From Camillea tinctor (lineage: Eukaryota; Ascomycota; Sordariomycetes; Xylariales; Xylariaceae): a stretch of DNA of 64,000 nucleotides. The stretch lies in contig MU394054.1 of the NCBI GenBank assembly GCA_022578605.1, forward strand, positions 870,945-934,944, given 5' to 3'. The position numbers were made by a program, and so were the translations under genes. The notes below the pieces were generated by a model. The model had not been told where the DNA came from. It searched no databases and was given only the letters and a program-made list of their open reading frames with translations. Shown piece after piece: positions 48,135 through 58,027 of this stretch (positions within the stretch are counted from its first letter, which is position 1; each line of letters begins with the position of its first letter).

Positions 48135-48463
48135 ATGAAGTTCACTGCCACTACTCTCGCCTTCTTCGTCACCCTCGGGATGTCTGCTGTCGTCCGTGAG
48201 GCGGCTCCCAACGGGATGATCCAAAGACTCGACACCAGAGATGCATCTAGCGATCTCATTTTTGGACGGTCTTTCCCTTGCGCCAGCAACGACCCCACTA
48301 CGTGCTGTGCTGTAAGCCATACTCGTGTCCCTCTATTACCCATCCCTCTACAAAAAGAAAGAAGAAACAATAACAACAAATACTTACTGACACTTAATAG
48401 TGCCGGGGCGGTTATGGAACTTGCATCAATGGCATCTGTAGCTGCAATGGAGGCGACTGCTAA
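48135..48463 (+). CDS. Small secreted cysteine-rich protein (effector-like), 79 aa
   Basis: Two exons: 48135-48311 and 48401-48463, phase 0, 89-base intron; start in AACCATG context behind a TATA box. Residues 1-18 form a signal peptide (MKFTATTLAFFVTLGMSA). A spacer of about 30 residues without cysteine follows, then a compact C-terminal domain with eight cysteines spaced C-x7-CC-x-C-x6-C-x4-C-x-C-x4-C, ending at the last Cys. Eight cysteines in about 31 residues, with several glycines, indicate a disulphide-bonded knot of the defensin or knottin kind. The intron separates prepro region from most of the cysteine domain. Inference: a secreted effector, antimicrobial or surface peptide. I do not recognise a named family. 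It sits in an AT-rich, gene-poor stretch, a common setting for such genes. Confidence 0.75.
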
Positions 48464-49217
48464 AGGTTGAGAGCACGTCATTACTGTAGCAGCGTGTAGA
48501 TGGAGAGTTTGGGAGATGGGGGGATAGAAAAACCTAGGACGAGGAAGCATATACACCAAAAATGGAACCGTCATGAGTCATTCATTAACATGAGCCTGGC
48601 TAGCTCAATATTTCATATGAATAAATTTCTACCAATCCTAATCTCTATGTGTGGACCCTTGTGCTGTTTTTTGTGTATTTCCCCTAACTTCGTTTACTAT
48701 CAACTAAAACACTAATTTCAGAGGAGCATTACCCAGGCTATGACTGTGACAGGATATCTTGTATTCTCTTCTTCAAGTTCTAGTACATCGATCCTCATTA
48801 GTATAACCCTTTAAATAAATAAATAAATAAGAAAGTAAATACGATTTCTCTTATTAGGTGTATATTTGCATTTTTCACATATAAGCAGACAATAAAATTC
48901 CTTAGATAATGATATTTTTCTCTTATTAGTAATTTATCTTACTTTACCTAGCTTATATATAGAAACATGGACTATTGAAAGAAAATATTAAAACGAAGTA
49001 GGAAATAAACAATGACATTTTTTTCGGTTCTTTTTTTTTTTCACTCTTTTTTTTTTTCAACTTCTTTTTCTCTTTCTCCCTCATAATTTTTTTACACTGG
49101 CGAGACTGAATTCGTTCAGGGCAGAGTGTCTTGGGTTGTTGGCCTGTGAGCATGATTAGCAAAATACACTGGTTCACTTCATCCCTTACTATTTTAAAAA
49201 GCCTGGGTAGCATAAAG
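48464..49217. other. Intergenic, no gene seen
   Basis: AT-rich convergent spacer with T-rich runs at 49018-49080 and an (AAAT)n tract near 48813-48830. Confidence 0.5.
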
Positions 49218-50762
49218 TTATGACTTATTCTTGTTGGGAGGAACGAAAGCGAAGGCGAGGTCTTCCTTCGGCTCTTTCTGATGAGTCTTGGTCTTGTTGC
49301 TGTGCTTAGGCTTGTCGCCATGCTTAGACTTGTGACTGTGCTTGGTCTTGTTTTCATGCTTGGTCTTCTTGTTCGGCTGCGTATCATCCTCAAGATCCCA
49401 ATCATTAGACTTTCTCTTCTTACCATGCTTGGCCTTAGTAGACATGTTTAGGCCGGCCTTCAGACCAGCCTTTTCGAGTTTACAACCAAGACAAATGGCA
49501 GGACCGCCATCGGTTTTCTTGAATAGTGATACCCGGCAGGCGATACAACTTCTCAAGCAAGCGTTAGCCAGACATTTGATTATACTATCATGCAGTCCGA
49601 AAGGGCAAGCTGGGATAGTTCTCGTCTCCTTTTGGGGGACTTTCTTGCCTCCACATCCACCACATTTGAATGTACCATTTGCTGGAGCAGGACCTATCAC
49701 TGAGTCACACTGACTACAAGCTTCCAAGCAATCAAAAACCACACAATCCCAAACAGACTCCCCATGAATCTTATGAGGGCAAGAAGGAACTTGTCGAGTA
49801 TTCACAAGCTGAACGCCCTCTTTAATAGGCTCTTCGGGGATGGTAGAATAGGCATCTTCTGATGCGATTGCAGCCTCGGCACCATCGATGACAGCGTCGA
49901 TCATTTGCTGTGCGACTTCTTCTGCCGATCCTTGTTCACTAAGTGGTTGATCTTCATCCAGGTATTTCCCGATGGCCGCTCCCAGTTTATACCCGCCATA
50001 AGCCACCCCAAGTGTCGCCAGCATAACAATTGCGAATACTACGTATGGGGCCAATGCGCCGAGTTCCAATGCGCCAAGTTCCAGGCCGAGGAGGCCGAGT
50101 AGGCCTGGCCCATCACTGAGTTGTTGAGTTACTGAGGCTGGCATGTCGAGTGGCATTCCGTTTTTCTCAGCACCCTCATCTACGGTCTTTACAGCACCTG
50201 CCAGTACCCCAGAATCCTCCAGGGATTTCATGATGTCCTTCAAATCCTCGGACATCACGAAGACACCCGGATTCTTAGATTCGGCAGGTTTACGTAGCTT
50301 TTGAAGCGCTTCAAACAATCCGGGCGGTCTCGGTATATCGGGATGCTCTTCGAAATATTTCTCATAGATATCCTGCAGATCTCCAATCGTGCTGACGACA
50401 CCTACTGCTTGGGAAAAAGCCTTGTAATGTGGGAAGAGGAATGACTTGCCTGACTTCTTGAGAAGCAACTTCACGATCTGGTCGAAATCCCCACCAAGAA
50501 TCTTCTTAGTGATGGCCTTGATGATTTCGACAAGGAAAGGAGCACCAGGGATAAACCCACCGCGTAGTCCAAGCTCGCGTTCTAGGTGTTCGCTTAGTTT
50601 ACGCGAAGCATGTTTCTTGCTCCGATGTTTATGCTTCTTGATACCGGTGGGCTTAGCAGCTGAGCTGCTGCTGCTGCTATACACGCTTAAACGGCGGTCA
50701 ACACGGGCTCTTGAGCTACGGCTGGCAGACTTACCATTGCTGGGCTCACGTAGATACCCCAT
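49218..50762 (-). CDS. Membrane protein with two tandem C7H cysteine modules, 514 aa
   Basis: One uninterrupted reading frame; no family recognised. Residues 1-60 are basic and Ser-rich with a His/Lys cluster (KKHKHRSKKH). Residues 60-200 look helical. Residues 238-258 (ALAPYVVFAIVMLATLGVAY) form one membrane segment that runs into a glycine zipper (Gly at 252, 256, 257, 261 and 265). Two cysteine modules follow at 328-370 and 386-427. Both read C-P-x2-[I/L]-H-x5/6-C-x4-C-x3-C-x2-C-x14-C-x2-C, which suggests an internal duplication and metal binding (seven Cys plus one His each, enough for two zinc ions). The tail (441-497) is very rich in Lys and His (KTKHSHKSKHGDKPKHSNK), and the protein ends FVPPNKNKS. 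There is no signal peptide. Inference: an intracellular membrane protein with a zinc-type domain. The direction of insertion is unknown. Confidence 0.75.
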   Translation of the reverse strand: MGYLREPSNGKSASRSSRARVDRRLSVYSSSSSSAAKPTGIKKHKHRSKKHASRKLSEHLERELGLRGGFIPGAPFLVEIIKAITKKILGGDFDQIVKLLLKKSGKSFLFPHYKAFSQAVGVVSTIGDLQDIYEKYFEEHPDIPRPPGLFEALQKLRKPAESKNPGVFVMSEDLKDIMKSLEDSGVLAGAVKTVDEGAEKNGMPLDMPASVTQQLSDGPGLLGLLGLELGALELGALAPYVVFAIVMLATLGVAYGGYKLGAAIGKYLDEDQPLSEQGSAEEVAQQMIDAVIDGAEAAIASEDAYSTIPEEPIKEGVQLVNTRQVPSCPHKIHGESVWDCVVFDCLEACSQCDSVIGPAPANGTFKCGGCGGKKVPQKETRTIPACPFGLHDSIIKCLANACLRSCIACRVSLFKKTDGGPAICLGCKLEKAGLKAGLNMSTKAKHGKKRKSNDWDLEDDTQPNKKTKHENKTKHSHKSKHGDKPKHSNKTKTHQKEPKEDLAFAFVPPNKNKS

Positions 50763-51365
50763 TTTTTCGGGCTTGCCTGTCTGAGGTGAATAATTTCTGA
50801 TGTGAATATTTGTAGGGTTGAATGTTATCTGATGTAGTGGTTGTCTGATGTTATCGAGGCTGAGAGTGCTAGATGCTTGGGATGTATGAGACTTGTTGTA
50901 TCAAGGGAAAGTCAGGCCTAGAGAAGGGAGAATTTGATGGAAATAAATACCCGGGGAAGCCAACCGGACTGTTGAGTTGTCTGTGAACACATATCGTCGT
51001 TATTTGCTATTTGGAAACAGATATTCCATGAGAAAACCATTCCTGTGTTTACTGTCATTGTCAAATTAGGAACTGAAAATACATTGTATGGAGATAGACA
51101 AGGCAATTGTTTGCCAGAGTCAAAGAATTCTTTCAAGGGCTTCGGACTATGTTCTTTGGGAGATATTTGTGTGTAGGTAGATCGTGTAGGTAGATACATA
51201 GATAGGCACTCAGATCAGCATACCTGGTTCGGTATCTGTGGTAATTCCTTTGTAACGCATTGTCATTTTTGTGACCTAGGTACTGTATGTTACAAGGCCT
51301 TCACTCCTAAGTTCTCAGATGACTAGAGATTCAATGCGAACAAGATGATTCCAGATGAAGCACCA

Positions 51366-51404
51366 GCAAAAAGGGGGCCTTACCTGCAAAAAGGGGGCTT
51401 ACCT
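51366..51404. repeat. Direct tandem duplication of a 19-20 base unit
   Basis: GCAAAAAGGGGGCCTTACCT at 51366-51385 is followed at once by the same unit lacking one C (51386-51404). Confidence 0.85.
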
Positions 51405-52304
51405 AACACAGCTCACGGTGGTTGGAAGTTAGCTCAGCGTCGGCAAGCCTTATAGGGTGTCAGCGTACCCTAGGACGGCATTGCACCTAACCTAAGCTAT
51501 TTTTAGACACCCGTTTGGTGGGGCTGCCGCAACGGGTTGGCGAAGCTAGCAGGCTACCTACCTAGTCAGCCACAGGCAGCGGCAGAGGCCTCGCAGGCGG
51601 GAGACCGGGAAGATCCCAGTAAAACCACCACGACACCCCATCTAAAACCAGCCAATTTAAGGTGTTTTCCGGAGGTTCTAGAGTCGCTATGTGGAAAAGC
51701 TAGAAGGTTGAAGTCTCTTTAACTTATAAGGTATAGTTCACATAAGGAGACTCCGAATTGTCGATTACACCACACTACAGACGAGGGCGACCGCCACCGC
51801 TCAACCCGGAAGCGTGGCTTGTGCTGCTCGTAATGATGGCGTGCTTGCTCGCTACCACTCATCGCCACGCAACTGATGATTGCGCGGTTGCTGCATGTGA
51901 GACAAGTAAGTACTCGAGTTTAATTATTGTGGTGCTTCAATCGTGAAAGAGATTTCAATATGTATGCACTTTGAAATACGTAAGGGTGGTTGGTTATACA
52001 TAGGTAAGTTTGAATAAAAATAGCATGAACCAACCACTTGTCCAGACGAATACGAGTGAATCTCGATTGTTGGATTGACCATTGTAATTATTTTCTTACT
52101 GTGCGCAAGGTATGTCTAGGTAGGTTGTTCGTATTCTTGTAGTATACCTATGGAAAAGGGGTAAAAAAAAGGAGAGAGGTAAAACAAGAACAGGGAGAAA
52201 AGAAAAGAAAAGAAGTGGGTAATAGTTGCAAATACGAAAAGGGCGATGAAGGAAGTTTAAAGAATTCCAAGAATTCCATAGGTTGCAGGTTGGTTAAAGG
52301 GTCA

Positions 52305-52341
52305 ACCTGCCCTGCCAGCCTGCCCTGCCAGCCTGCCAGCC
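52305..52341. repeat. CCTGCCCTGCCAG tandem repeat
   Basis: Two full 13-base units followed by a partial one. Confidence 0.8.
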
Positions 52342-52918
52342 TAGTGTCGATCCCATCATCTTGGTGGCTGGGCAGCTGGGGGATCTAACAGGACTGCAGG
52401 AGGTAACCTCCTGACCTAACCTAACCTAGGCTGCTAGGCGGTTTTGGGCGGTTTGGCCTAAAAGTAGAGACCCAAGCCACAGTATATTCATCATACCATC
52501 CTGCCATCTCGCCATGTACATACATACCTCGGTACATACCTAGCAGCCTAGCTGCCTAGGTAGGTAGATACTTAGAAATCGAAGAGGCAACAAAAAAAAA
52601 AGAGACAAAAAAGCACAGCCGCATAGCCCCGGTTTTAGTCTCTCACTAGTGTACACTACAATACCACTACCGGACCAGCCGCATGGACGAATCCCAAGCC
52701 TTACCCACTATTCTGGGGAAGAGGAACCTAGCGCAAGACTGGACTTGGACTGGACTAACACCTCTTCTATGGGCTGGATGGGCTGGCTGGACTGACGACG
52801 CGTCCTCTACCCACCCTGCCACCATGGATATCCCCAAGCAGATCGATACTTGCGGTATGGAGACACCGTACACGTCAGTGCACTACCACTCGATTGATTC
52901 CCAGATCCAGTCTTTTTC

Positions 52919-52926
52919 TATATAAG
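52919..52926 (+). promoter_or_regulatory. TATA box of the GPI-anchored Ser/Thr-rich protein gene
   Basis: TATATAAG 130 bases upstream of the ATG at 53056, in the usual window for a fungal core promoter. Confidence 0.5.
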
Positions 52927-53055
52927 TCTGGTTCACTTCTGACCTGATGCCACCTGATTATTCACACCACTACCATTATCATCAGCATCTTCTTGACTTA
53001 CTTACATCCGTTTCCTTGGTACCTATCCAAAGCAGCTCAATTTCTCTCTATCAAA

Positions 53056-53538
53056 ATGAAGTTCACCATTGCTCTCCCTCTTGTTGCGGCTGCCGCCGTC
53101 ATCGCCCAAGATACCCTCTCTGGTACATCCACTCTTGAAAGCACCAGCGCCGACACCTTGACTCTCAGCTCTCCTACTTCAAGCGACGTCTCGGCTACCG
53201 CAACGGAGACCACTGGAATCAGTGCGAGCATCACCAGTGCCTTCCCCAGTGGTTCTGTTTCCTTCACCGGCATCCCCACGACCATCACTTCATCAACCAT
53301 AGCCGTGTCTTCAAGCAGCACGGCTGGTGCTTCTTCGGGCTTCAGCCAATCTTCGAACGGCACTACCAGCACCACCAGCGGAACCAGTGCTACCGCCACG
53401 CCTTCTGGTCCTTCTAGCACTTCCGACAGCGGCTCTTCCTCTTCCTCTACCAGTGTCCCTGACAATGGCGCTGCTTCTGTGCAGTCGATGACGGGTCTGC
53501 TGGCCCTTGTTGGCGCTGCTGCTGCTTACATGCTGTAA
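53056..53538 (+). CDS. Small GPI-anchored Ser/Thr-rich cell-surface protein, 160 aa
   Basis: Single exon. The start was set at MKFTIALPL because the frame upstream of it is not signal-like and ATCAAAATGAAG is a good context. Residues 1-18 are a signal peptide (hydrophobic ALPLVAAAAVIA, cleavage likely before QD). Residues 20-135 are almost entirely Ser, Thr, Ala, Gly and Pro with no Cys, typical of O-mannosylated wall or surface proteins, and hold one N-glycosylation site (SNGTT). The C-terminus has a GPI-anchor pattern: small residues (NGAAS) followed by the hydrophobic MTGLLALVGAAAAYML. Family knowledge: such proteins end up on the plasma membrane or covalently on wall glucan. No enzymatic domain is present, so its role is structural or adhesive at most. 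Confidence 0.85.
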   Translation: MKFTIALPLVAAAAVIAQDTLSGTSTLESTSADTLTLSSPTSSDVSATATETTGISASITSAFPSGSVSFTGIPTTITSSTIAVSSSSTAGASSGFSQSSNGTTSTTSGTSATATPSGPSSTSDSGSSSSSTSVPDNGAASVQSMTGLLALVGAAAAYML

Positions 53539-55188
53539 GCCGGCGACTACCATGTTTACATACCGCACTTCTTGCCTTCTAGAGTCATCTTTAAAACACC
53601 TCACTTGCTTCACGTTGGCTTAATCCCGGGCTCTTCACTTCAACTTTTAAATTTGCGGATACACTTGTACAAAGGCCGGTCTTCACTTGGCCACGCCTCT
53701 GCCACGCTACCAAAAAGCTACGGCTTTTTGTTTAATTATTATCACTCTTTGTCGTAATTCTTTTACCCCAAGATCGAGCCTTGGTCAAGAAGCAAGGAAG
53801 GGAGACTAGACAGGCAGGCAAGCATCGGAACGGCGTTACGATTTTGACTATTCTTGTTTAAATGGAGTCATCTCACTCTCTAAAGTACATAGGAAACTTG
53901 AGAAGGGGCATGAATTGGGGAGAAATGAAAAAGGGATAACGTATAATGGTGATTTAATTTTTAATTCGTCATACACGATGCGGATGGGGGTAGTATCAGT
54001 ATACCATAAGGTGTTAAGGGATATTCCTGCCATTAGGAAAATATATATTATACCTGCATGAAGAGGCTTCCACAGTAATTGAGCTAGGAACTGTTATTGA
54101 TCTTCCAAAGTATTACGAAGTTTAAGTGTATAGAAATGTCTTTTATCTATCTATTGAATGTCTTCTATGCGTGATTTGAGTTAGAGCAGTGTCTCAATAA
54201 TATATACTAATATATATCTAGGTACTAACTACTAACCTTTCAGAGTACCTGATATATTCTTGTAATCAATCTTGTTGTCTAACTCCTATTCCTCCTAAAG
54301 GTCTTGAGCTATTCCAAGTGCATTCTCGCCCATCCCTTTTGCCATTACACCACTGTATCCAAGTAATATTCTCTCGACCATCTCCACACTATGCACTTAC
54401 AATAGATGCATCCAAGCTTCAGCATACACAACATGCCTGACTACATTAGAACTTGGTTGTATGCCACACGCATTACTTTGATCGCTCTGTCGCAACGCCC
54501 TTGCCTCCATCTCCGGGCCGTTCCTTAGCGGAAGTCCGATGTGTGCATGACTGGAGTGAGTAGTACCTTGTAACCAAGATGACGCCACGGGCCCTCTGCC
54601 ATGCAACGTAACGCAACATATGTTTTAAATCCCGAATGCCCTCTCTCTCCTCCCCTTCTCTTTTACTCGGTCTTCCTTTAATCTTTCCGCTGCCGCGTCA
54701 TAACGTCAAGTTTCGCATCGGAGGCCACGTGGACGACGATAAGATTCAGGTGATATTCAATTCATCAATTCATCTCGTTCGTTCCCTAGCTCCGAACATG
54801 TGCGCGTGCTCATATCTGTAATTCCTCACATGCATCTGCTTAACTCCAATTTATATGCCAAAGGAAAAGAAGGAAGCGTATACCAACGTTTTCTGCTCTC
54901 AGATGTTTCACTGATAATCCTGTTTTCTCCCCCTTCTTCCCAGCGCCGCCTTCTCTCTTCAGGTTGGTGGTAGTGAAAGTAGTTCGCCCTTCGTTTCCCC
55001 TTTTCTCGCTGATCTGCCCAAAAACCTCAAAATGCATCACACCAAAACGTAAAATCGGACCCCGAGGGGAAATCAAGGAACAGACAGAAAATACGGCAAA
55101 CGCTTCTTTCATGCCACCACTGAACCACAAAGATCACCTATCACCAAGCCCCCATCCATCCGCAACCCTCTTTCCTTCCTTTCCCCCT
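53539..55188. other. 1.65-kb convergent intergenic region, no gene seen
   Basis: 3' flanks of two surface-protein genes. Only short frames are present. The C-rich stretch at 55190-55260 is the 3' end of the next gene read on the other strand. Confidence 0.5.
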
Positions 55189-56827
55189 CTAACCCAACAA
55201 CCCCCAAACCAACCCCCACCCCACCACCAGCACACCCCCCATCCCCATCCCCACCCCTTTCCTCCCCGCCGCCGCCGCACTGCCCGGCATCTCCTTCTGC
55301 ACCGTCGCCGTCTCCGCAGCAGCGCTTAGCGTGCAGCTCGCGGTGCCGCAGGCATACCCGTCGGGGCAGCACCCGGGGACAGGCCCCGCGTCGGCGCCGC
55401 ACATGAACCAGCCGCCCGCGCACGTAGGCGCGGACTGCGGGCCGGCGGCCGAGGCCGCGCTCGCGTCGCTCGCGGGCACCGCGACGGTGACGCCGTTCGC
55501 GGTGTACGTGGTCATGGCGGGGGGCGGGGGGCACGACGTGGTGCTGCAGTCGCGGCCGGTGCGGCAGCAGCCGGCGCCCGCGCTGGCGAGGCAGGCGTAG
55601 AAGCCGGTGGGGCAGTAGTCCGAGGAGGAAGCAGAGGAGGAGGGCGAGCTGGTGATGGGCCCGGTTTCGCTGCCGCTGCTGGTGGGGCGCACCGGGGGCA
55701 GGCCGGCCGCCGTCGTCGTCGTCGTGGTTATGGTCCCGGTCGAGCCGCCGGCTGTGGTGGTGCGCGTCACGGTGCTGGTGGCGGGCAAGGCGGAGGGCGT
55801 CACCGTCACGACGACGGTGATCACTTGCGTGGTGGGCGTGGGCGAGGTGACGACCGTGGAGGTCACGGTCGTGGAGGTGATGACGGAGACGGAGCTAGCG
55901 ACGCCTGGGAGGGGAGGGGGGTTGTGTTAGTATATCTCGTTTTCTATATACGCATTGATCTATATGTATATATATGTGTGTGTGTGTGCGTGTGTGTGCG
56001 TGCGTATACATTCTGGACTCAATAAGGTGATAAAAAGGGGGCAAAAGGGGATGAAAATGAACTTCATGCTCGTAAAACCCATTAATGAACAAAATCATGT
56101 TGAAAGACTTACATCCAACGTCGGCGCACACAAATCCCTCAACGCAACACCCGCCGCCGACATCCGCCGGGCAGGCAGTGCTGTCATCTGCGCAAGACCC
56201 TACGCTACCGCCGCAGTTCTGGCCCTCGGGACAACACCCAACGTTCCCGGCATCAGGGGCATCGGTGACGACGAAGCAGATCGTGCCCTCGACGCAGCAG
56301 TAGTTAGGCTGGTCGATGTTGTCGCAGCTGGCTGTGTTGTCCGGACATGAGAACTGGCGGCCCTGCAGCTTGGACAGCACATCTCTAGCCCGACGATACA
56401 ACTTCCTCCCGCTACCCTCTGCGTCCGCTGCTCCCACGCCTGCCCGCCGGTAGTCGTAGTGCCGCGGGAACGGCGGGCGGTAGCGAATCGTCGCGGAGCT
56501 GTTCAGCGCGAGGAGGGCTTCTTCCTCGGGAGATAGGAAGAGGTCTCGCGCCCAGAGCGGCGAGGAAGAGGATGAGACTGGTGATGATTGCGCCTCACTG
56601 AAGGAGGGCTCTGGTGCGAAGGCGTAGTACTCTGGCATGAATTTCTCGCCTTCGTCGAGAGACATCTTTTTTATAGCTGTAGGCAGTAGTGATCGTTTCT
56701 GATGCTGCTGCTGCTGCTGATGGATGCCCTGTCCCTTTGCGACGCTAGCACTGCCGCTGTTGAGTTGCGTTGCGAGGAGCAGAAGTAATGAGGGCGGCAG
56801 GCCCAGCATAGCTTTGGAGATATGCAT
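55189..56827 (-). CDS. GPI-anchored cysteine-rich surface protein, 476 aa
   Basis: Two exons on the minus strand: 56827-56113 and 55904-55189, 208-base intron inside a Cys codon. A signal peptide (about 1-27, core LPPSLLLLLATQ) is followed by a poly-Gln patch and a region with YYAFAPEPSF and LWARDLFLS, then a basic RKLYRRARD that may be a Kex2-type processing site. A cysteine-rich domain (about 160-240) has repeated CC-x2-G-x2-C motifs (CCVEGTIC, CCPEGQNC, CCVEGFVC), granulin-like in spacing. After the intron come a Thr/Val/Ser-rich stretch (about 242-330) and two more Cys modules (YCPTGFYACLASAGAGCC and TCAGGWFMCGADAGPVPGCC). The C-terminus (GMGGVLVVGWGLVWGLLG) fits GPI anchoring. Exon 2 is very GC-rich. 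Family knowledge: fungal GPI proteins of this type sit in the wall; the binding target is unknown. Confidence 0.88.
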
Positions 56828-58027
56828 TATTGGATGATTTGATTTCTAGCTGCAAATATCGCTGTCCACGCCGATAAGATGATCCCAAGTAAAAATAAGT
56901 CTTCAGTTTAGGTCGATGCAAGAGAAACAGATAAAGAGAGACAAAAAGAAAGCAGAAAGAGAAATAAGTTCGTTCTGTAGGTTCAATGGTTGACCGCCTC
57001 GAGGGCTGCTGAGCTTGCCTCACCGTTCGGCTGTGTATAAGTGGGTGTAAGTGAGCTTGAACTTCAACTAGATCTAAACTTGTTAGATCGAGCGGGAATC
57101 CGCTTGATAAATTAATCTATCTTGCTGTCAAATCTGTGCGACGGCAATATCGGAATACTTGATTGGTTTCTGGTGTTGGAGAGAATTGAGAACATTCGCT
57201 CAGTTGTGGTACATGGTGGAAGTAAGTAATGTATATGAGGGAGAAGAAATTTGAAGCTTCTCAAGCTTAACCAATTTCTTATCTTCTTTCGCTAGTTCAA
57301 TGTTTTAGGTAGGTGCTTATTAGTAGTATATAAAGGCTTGGCTGGTTGCCTTATAGTCTTTCTACAACTAAGTTTGGGGCTTCGGGGAGTCGGAATTGGC
57401 GTGGCTGGGATAACGGAGATGGGGCTTCAAGGTCAGCTTTTCCCACCTAACCTTACTTACACTAGTGTAGTTGACCCAACACTAAAGGTCTCTCTCCCTC
57501 TCAAGTCCGTCTAAGGTCCCCCCCTGGTCATGGTTGGTGATGATGGATAGAATAAAATAGAATAGGTAAGCGATGAGTTGTCCTGCGCGCCAACATAACC
57601 ATTCCATTGCCCCATTGGCAGCTTTCGTAAATTTCGAAACGTGCCATTATTGCTTTTCATTTGTCAGTATCACCAGTCAATACTCCGAACTAGTGTATTG
57701 GCTTAGCTTGACTTATATGACTTATACCTACAGGTCCTCCATGAATGAATCTTCCCGTTACGCATCAAAAAATGGTAATGTTCTCGAATTTTGGTCCCTG
57801 CATGAGATCGGCGATTTTTTTCTTTCTTTCTACACTAAAACTGTAGTCTAGTCCAGCCAGCCAACCCGGCCATGCTTCCTTTACCCTTTTTTCTTTTTTT
57901 TTCCTTCCCTAGTCGTCTCCCCGCATGATCTACAATTGTTGCGAATCTCTCGAAACATGATCTTCTCTTTGTGTTACATGATCCATGTGAGCGCGTCTAA
58001 ATTTACAAATATTGATACATGTCATCA
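56828..58027. other. 1.2-kb intergenic region, no gene seen
   Basis: Promoter region of the GPI-anchored protein and 3' flank of MRM1. A plus-strand TATATAAAGG at 57327-57336 points away from both and has no supported gene downstream. Confidence 0.5.

Larger units (their letters stand above)
50763..53055. other. 2.3-kb intergenic region with short direct repeats
   Basis: No gene is supported. Contains a duplicated 20-base unit at 51366-51404, a CCTGCC/CCAG tandem at 52305-52341, and CCTAGGTAGGTA-like tracts (for example 52541-52569). Confidence 0.5.

Noticed and set aside
51755..51800. tRNA-like string (TGTAGTGTGGTGTAATCG on the minus strand)
   Set aside because: Resembles a tRNA-Glu D arm, but no acceptor, anticodon or T stem can be paired around it.
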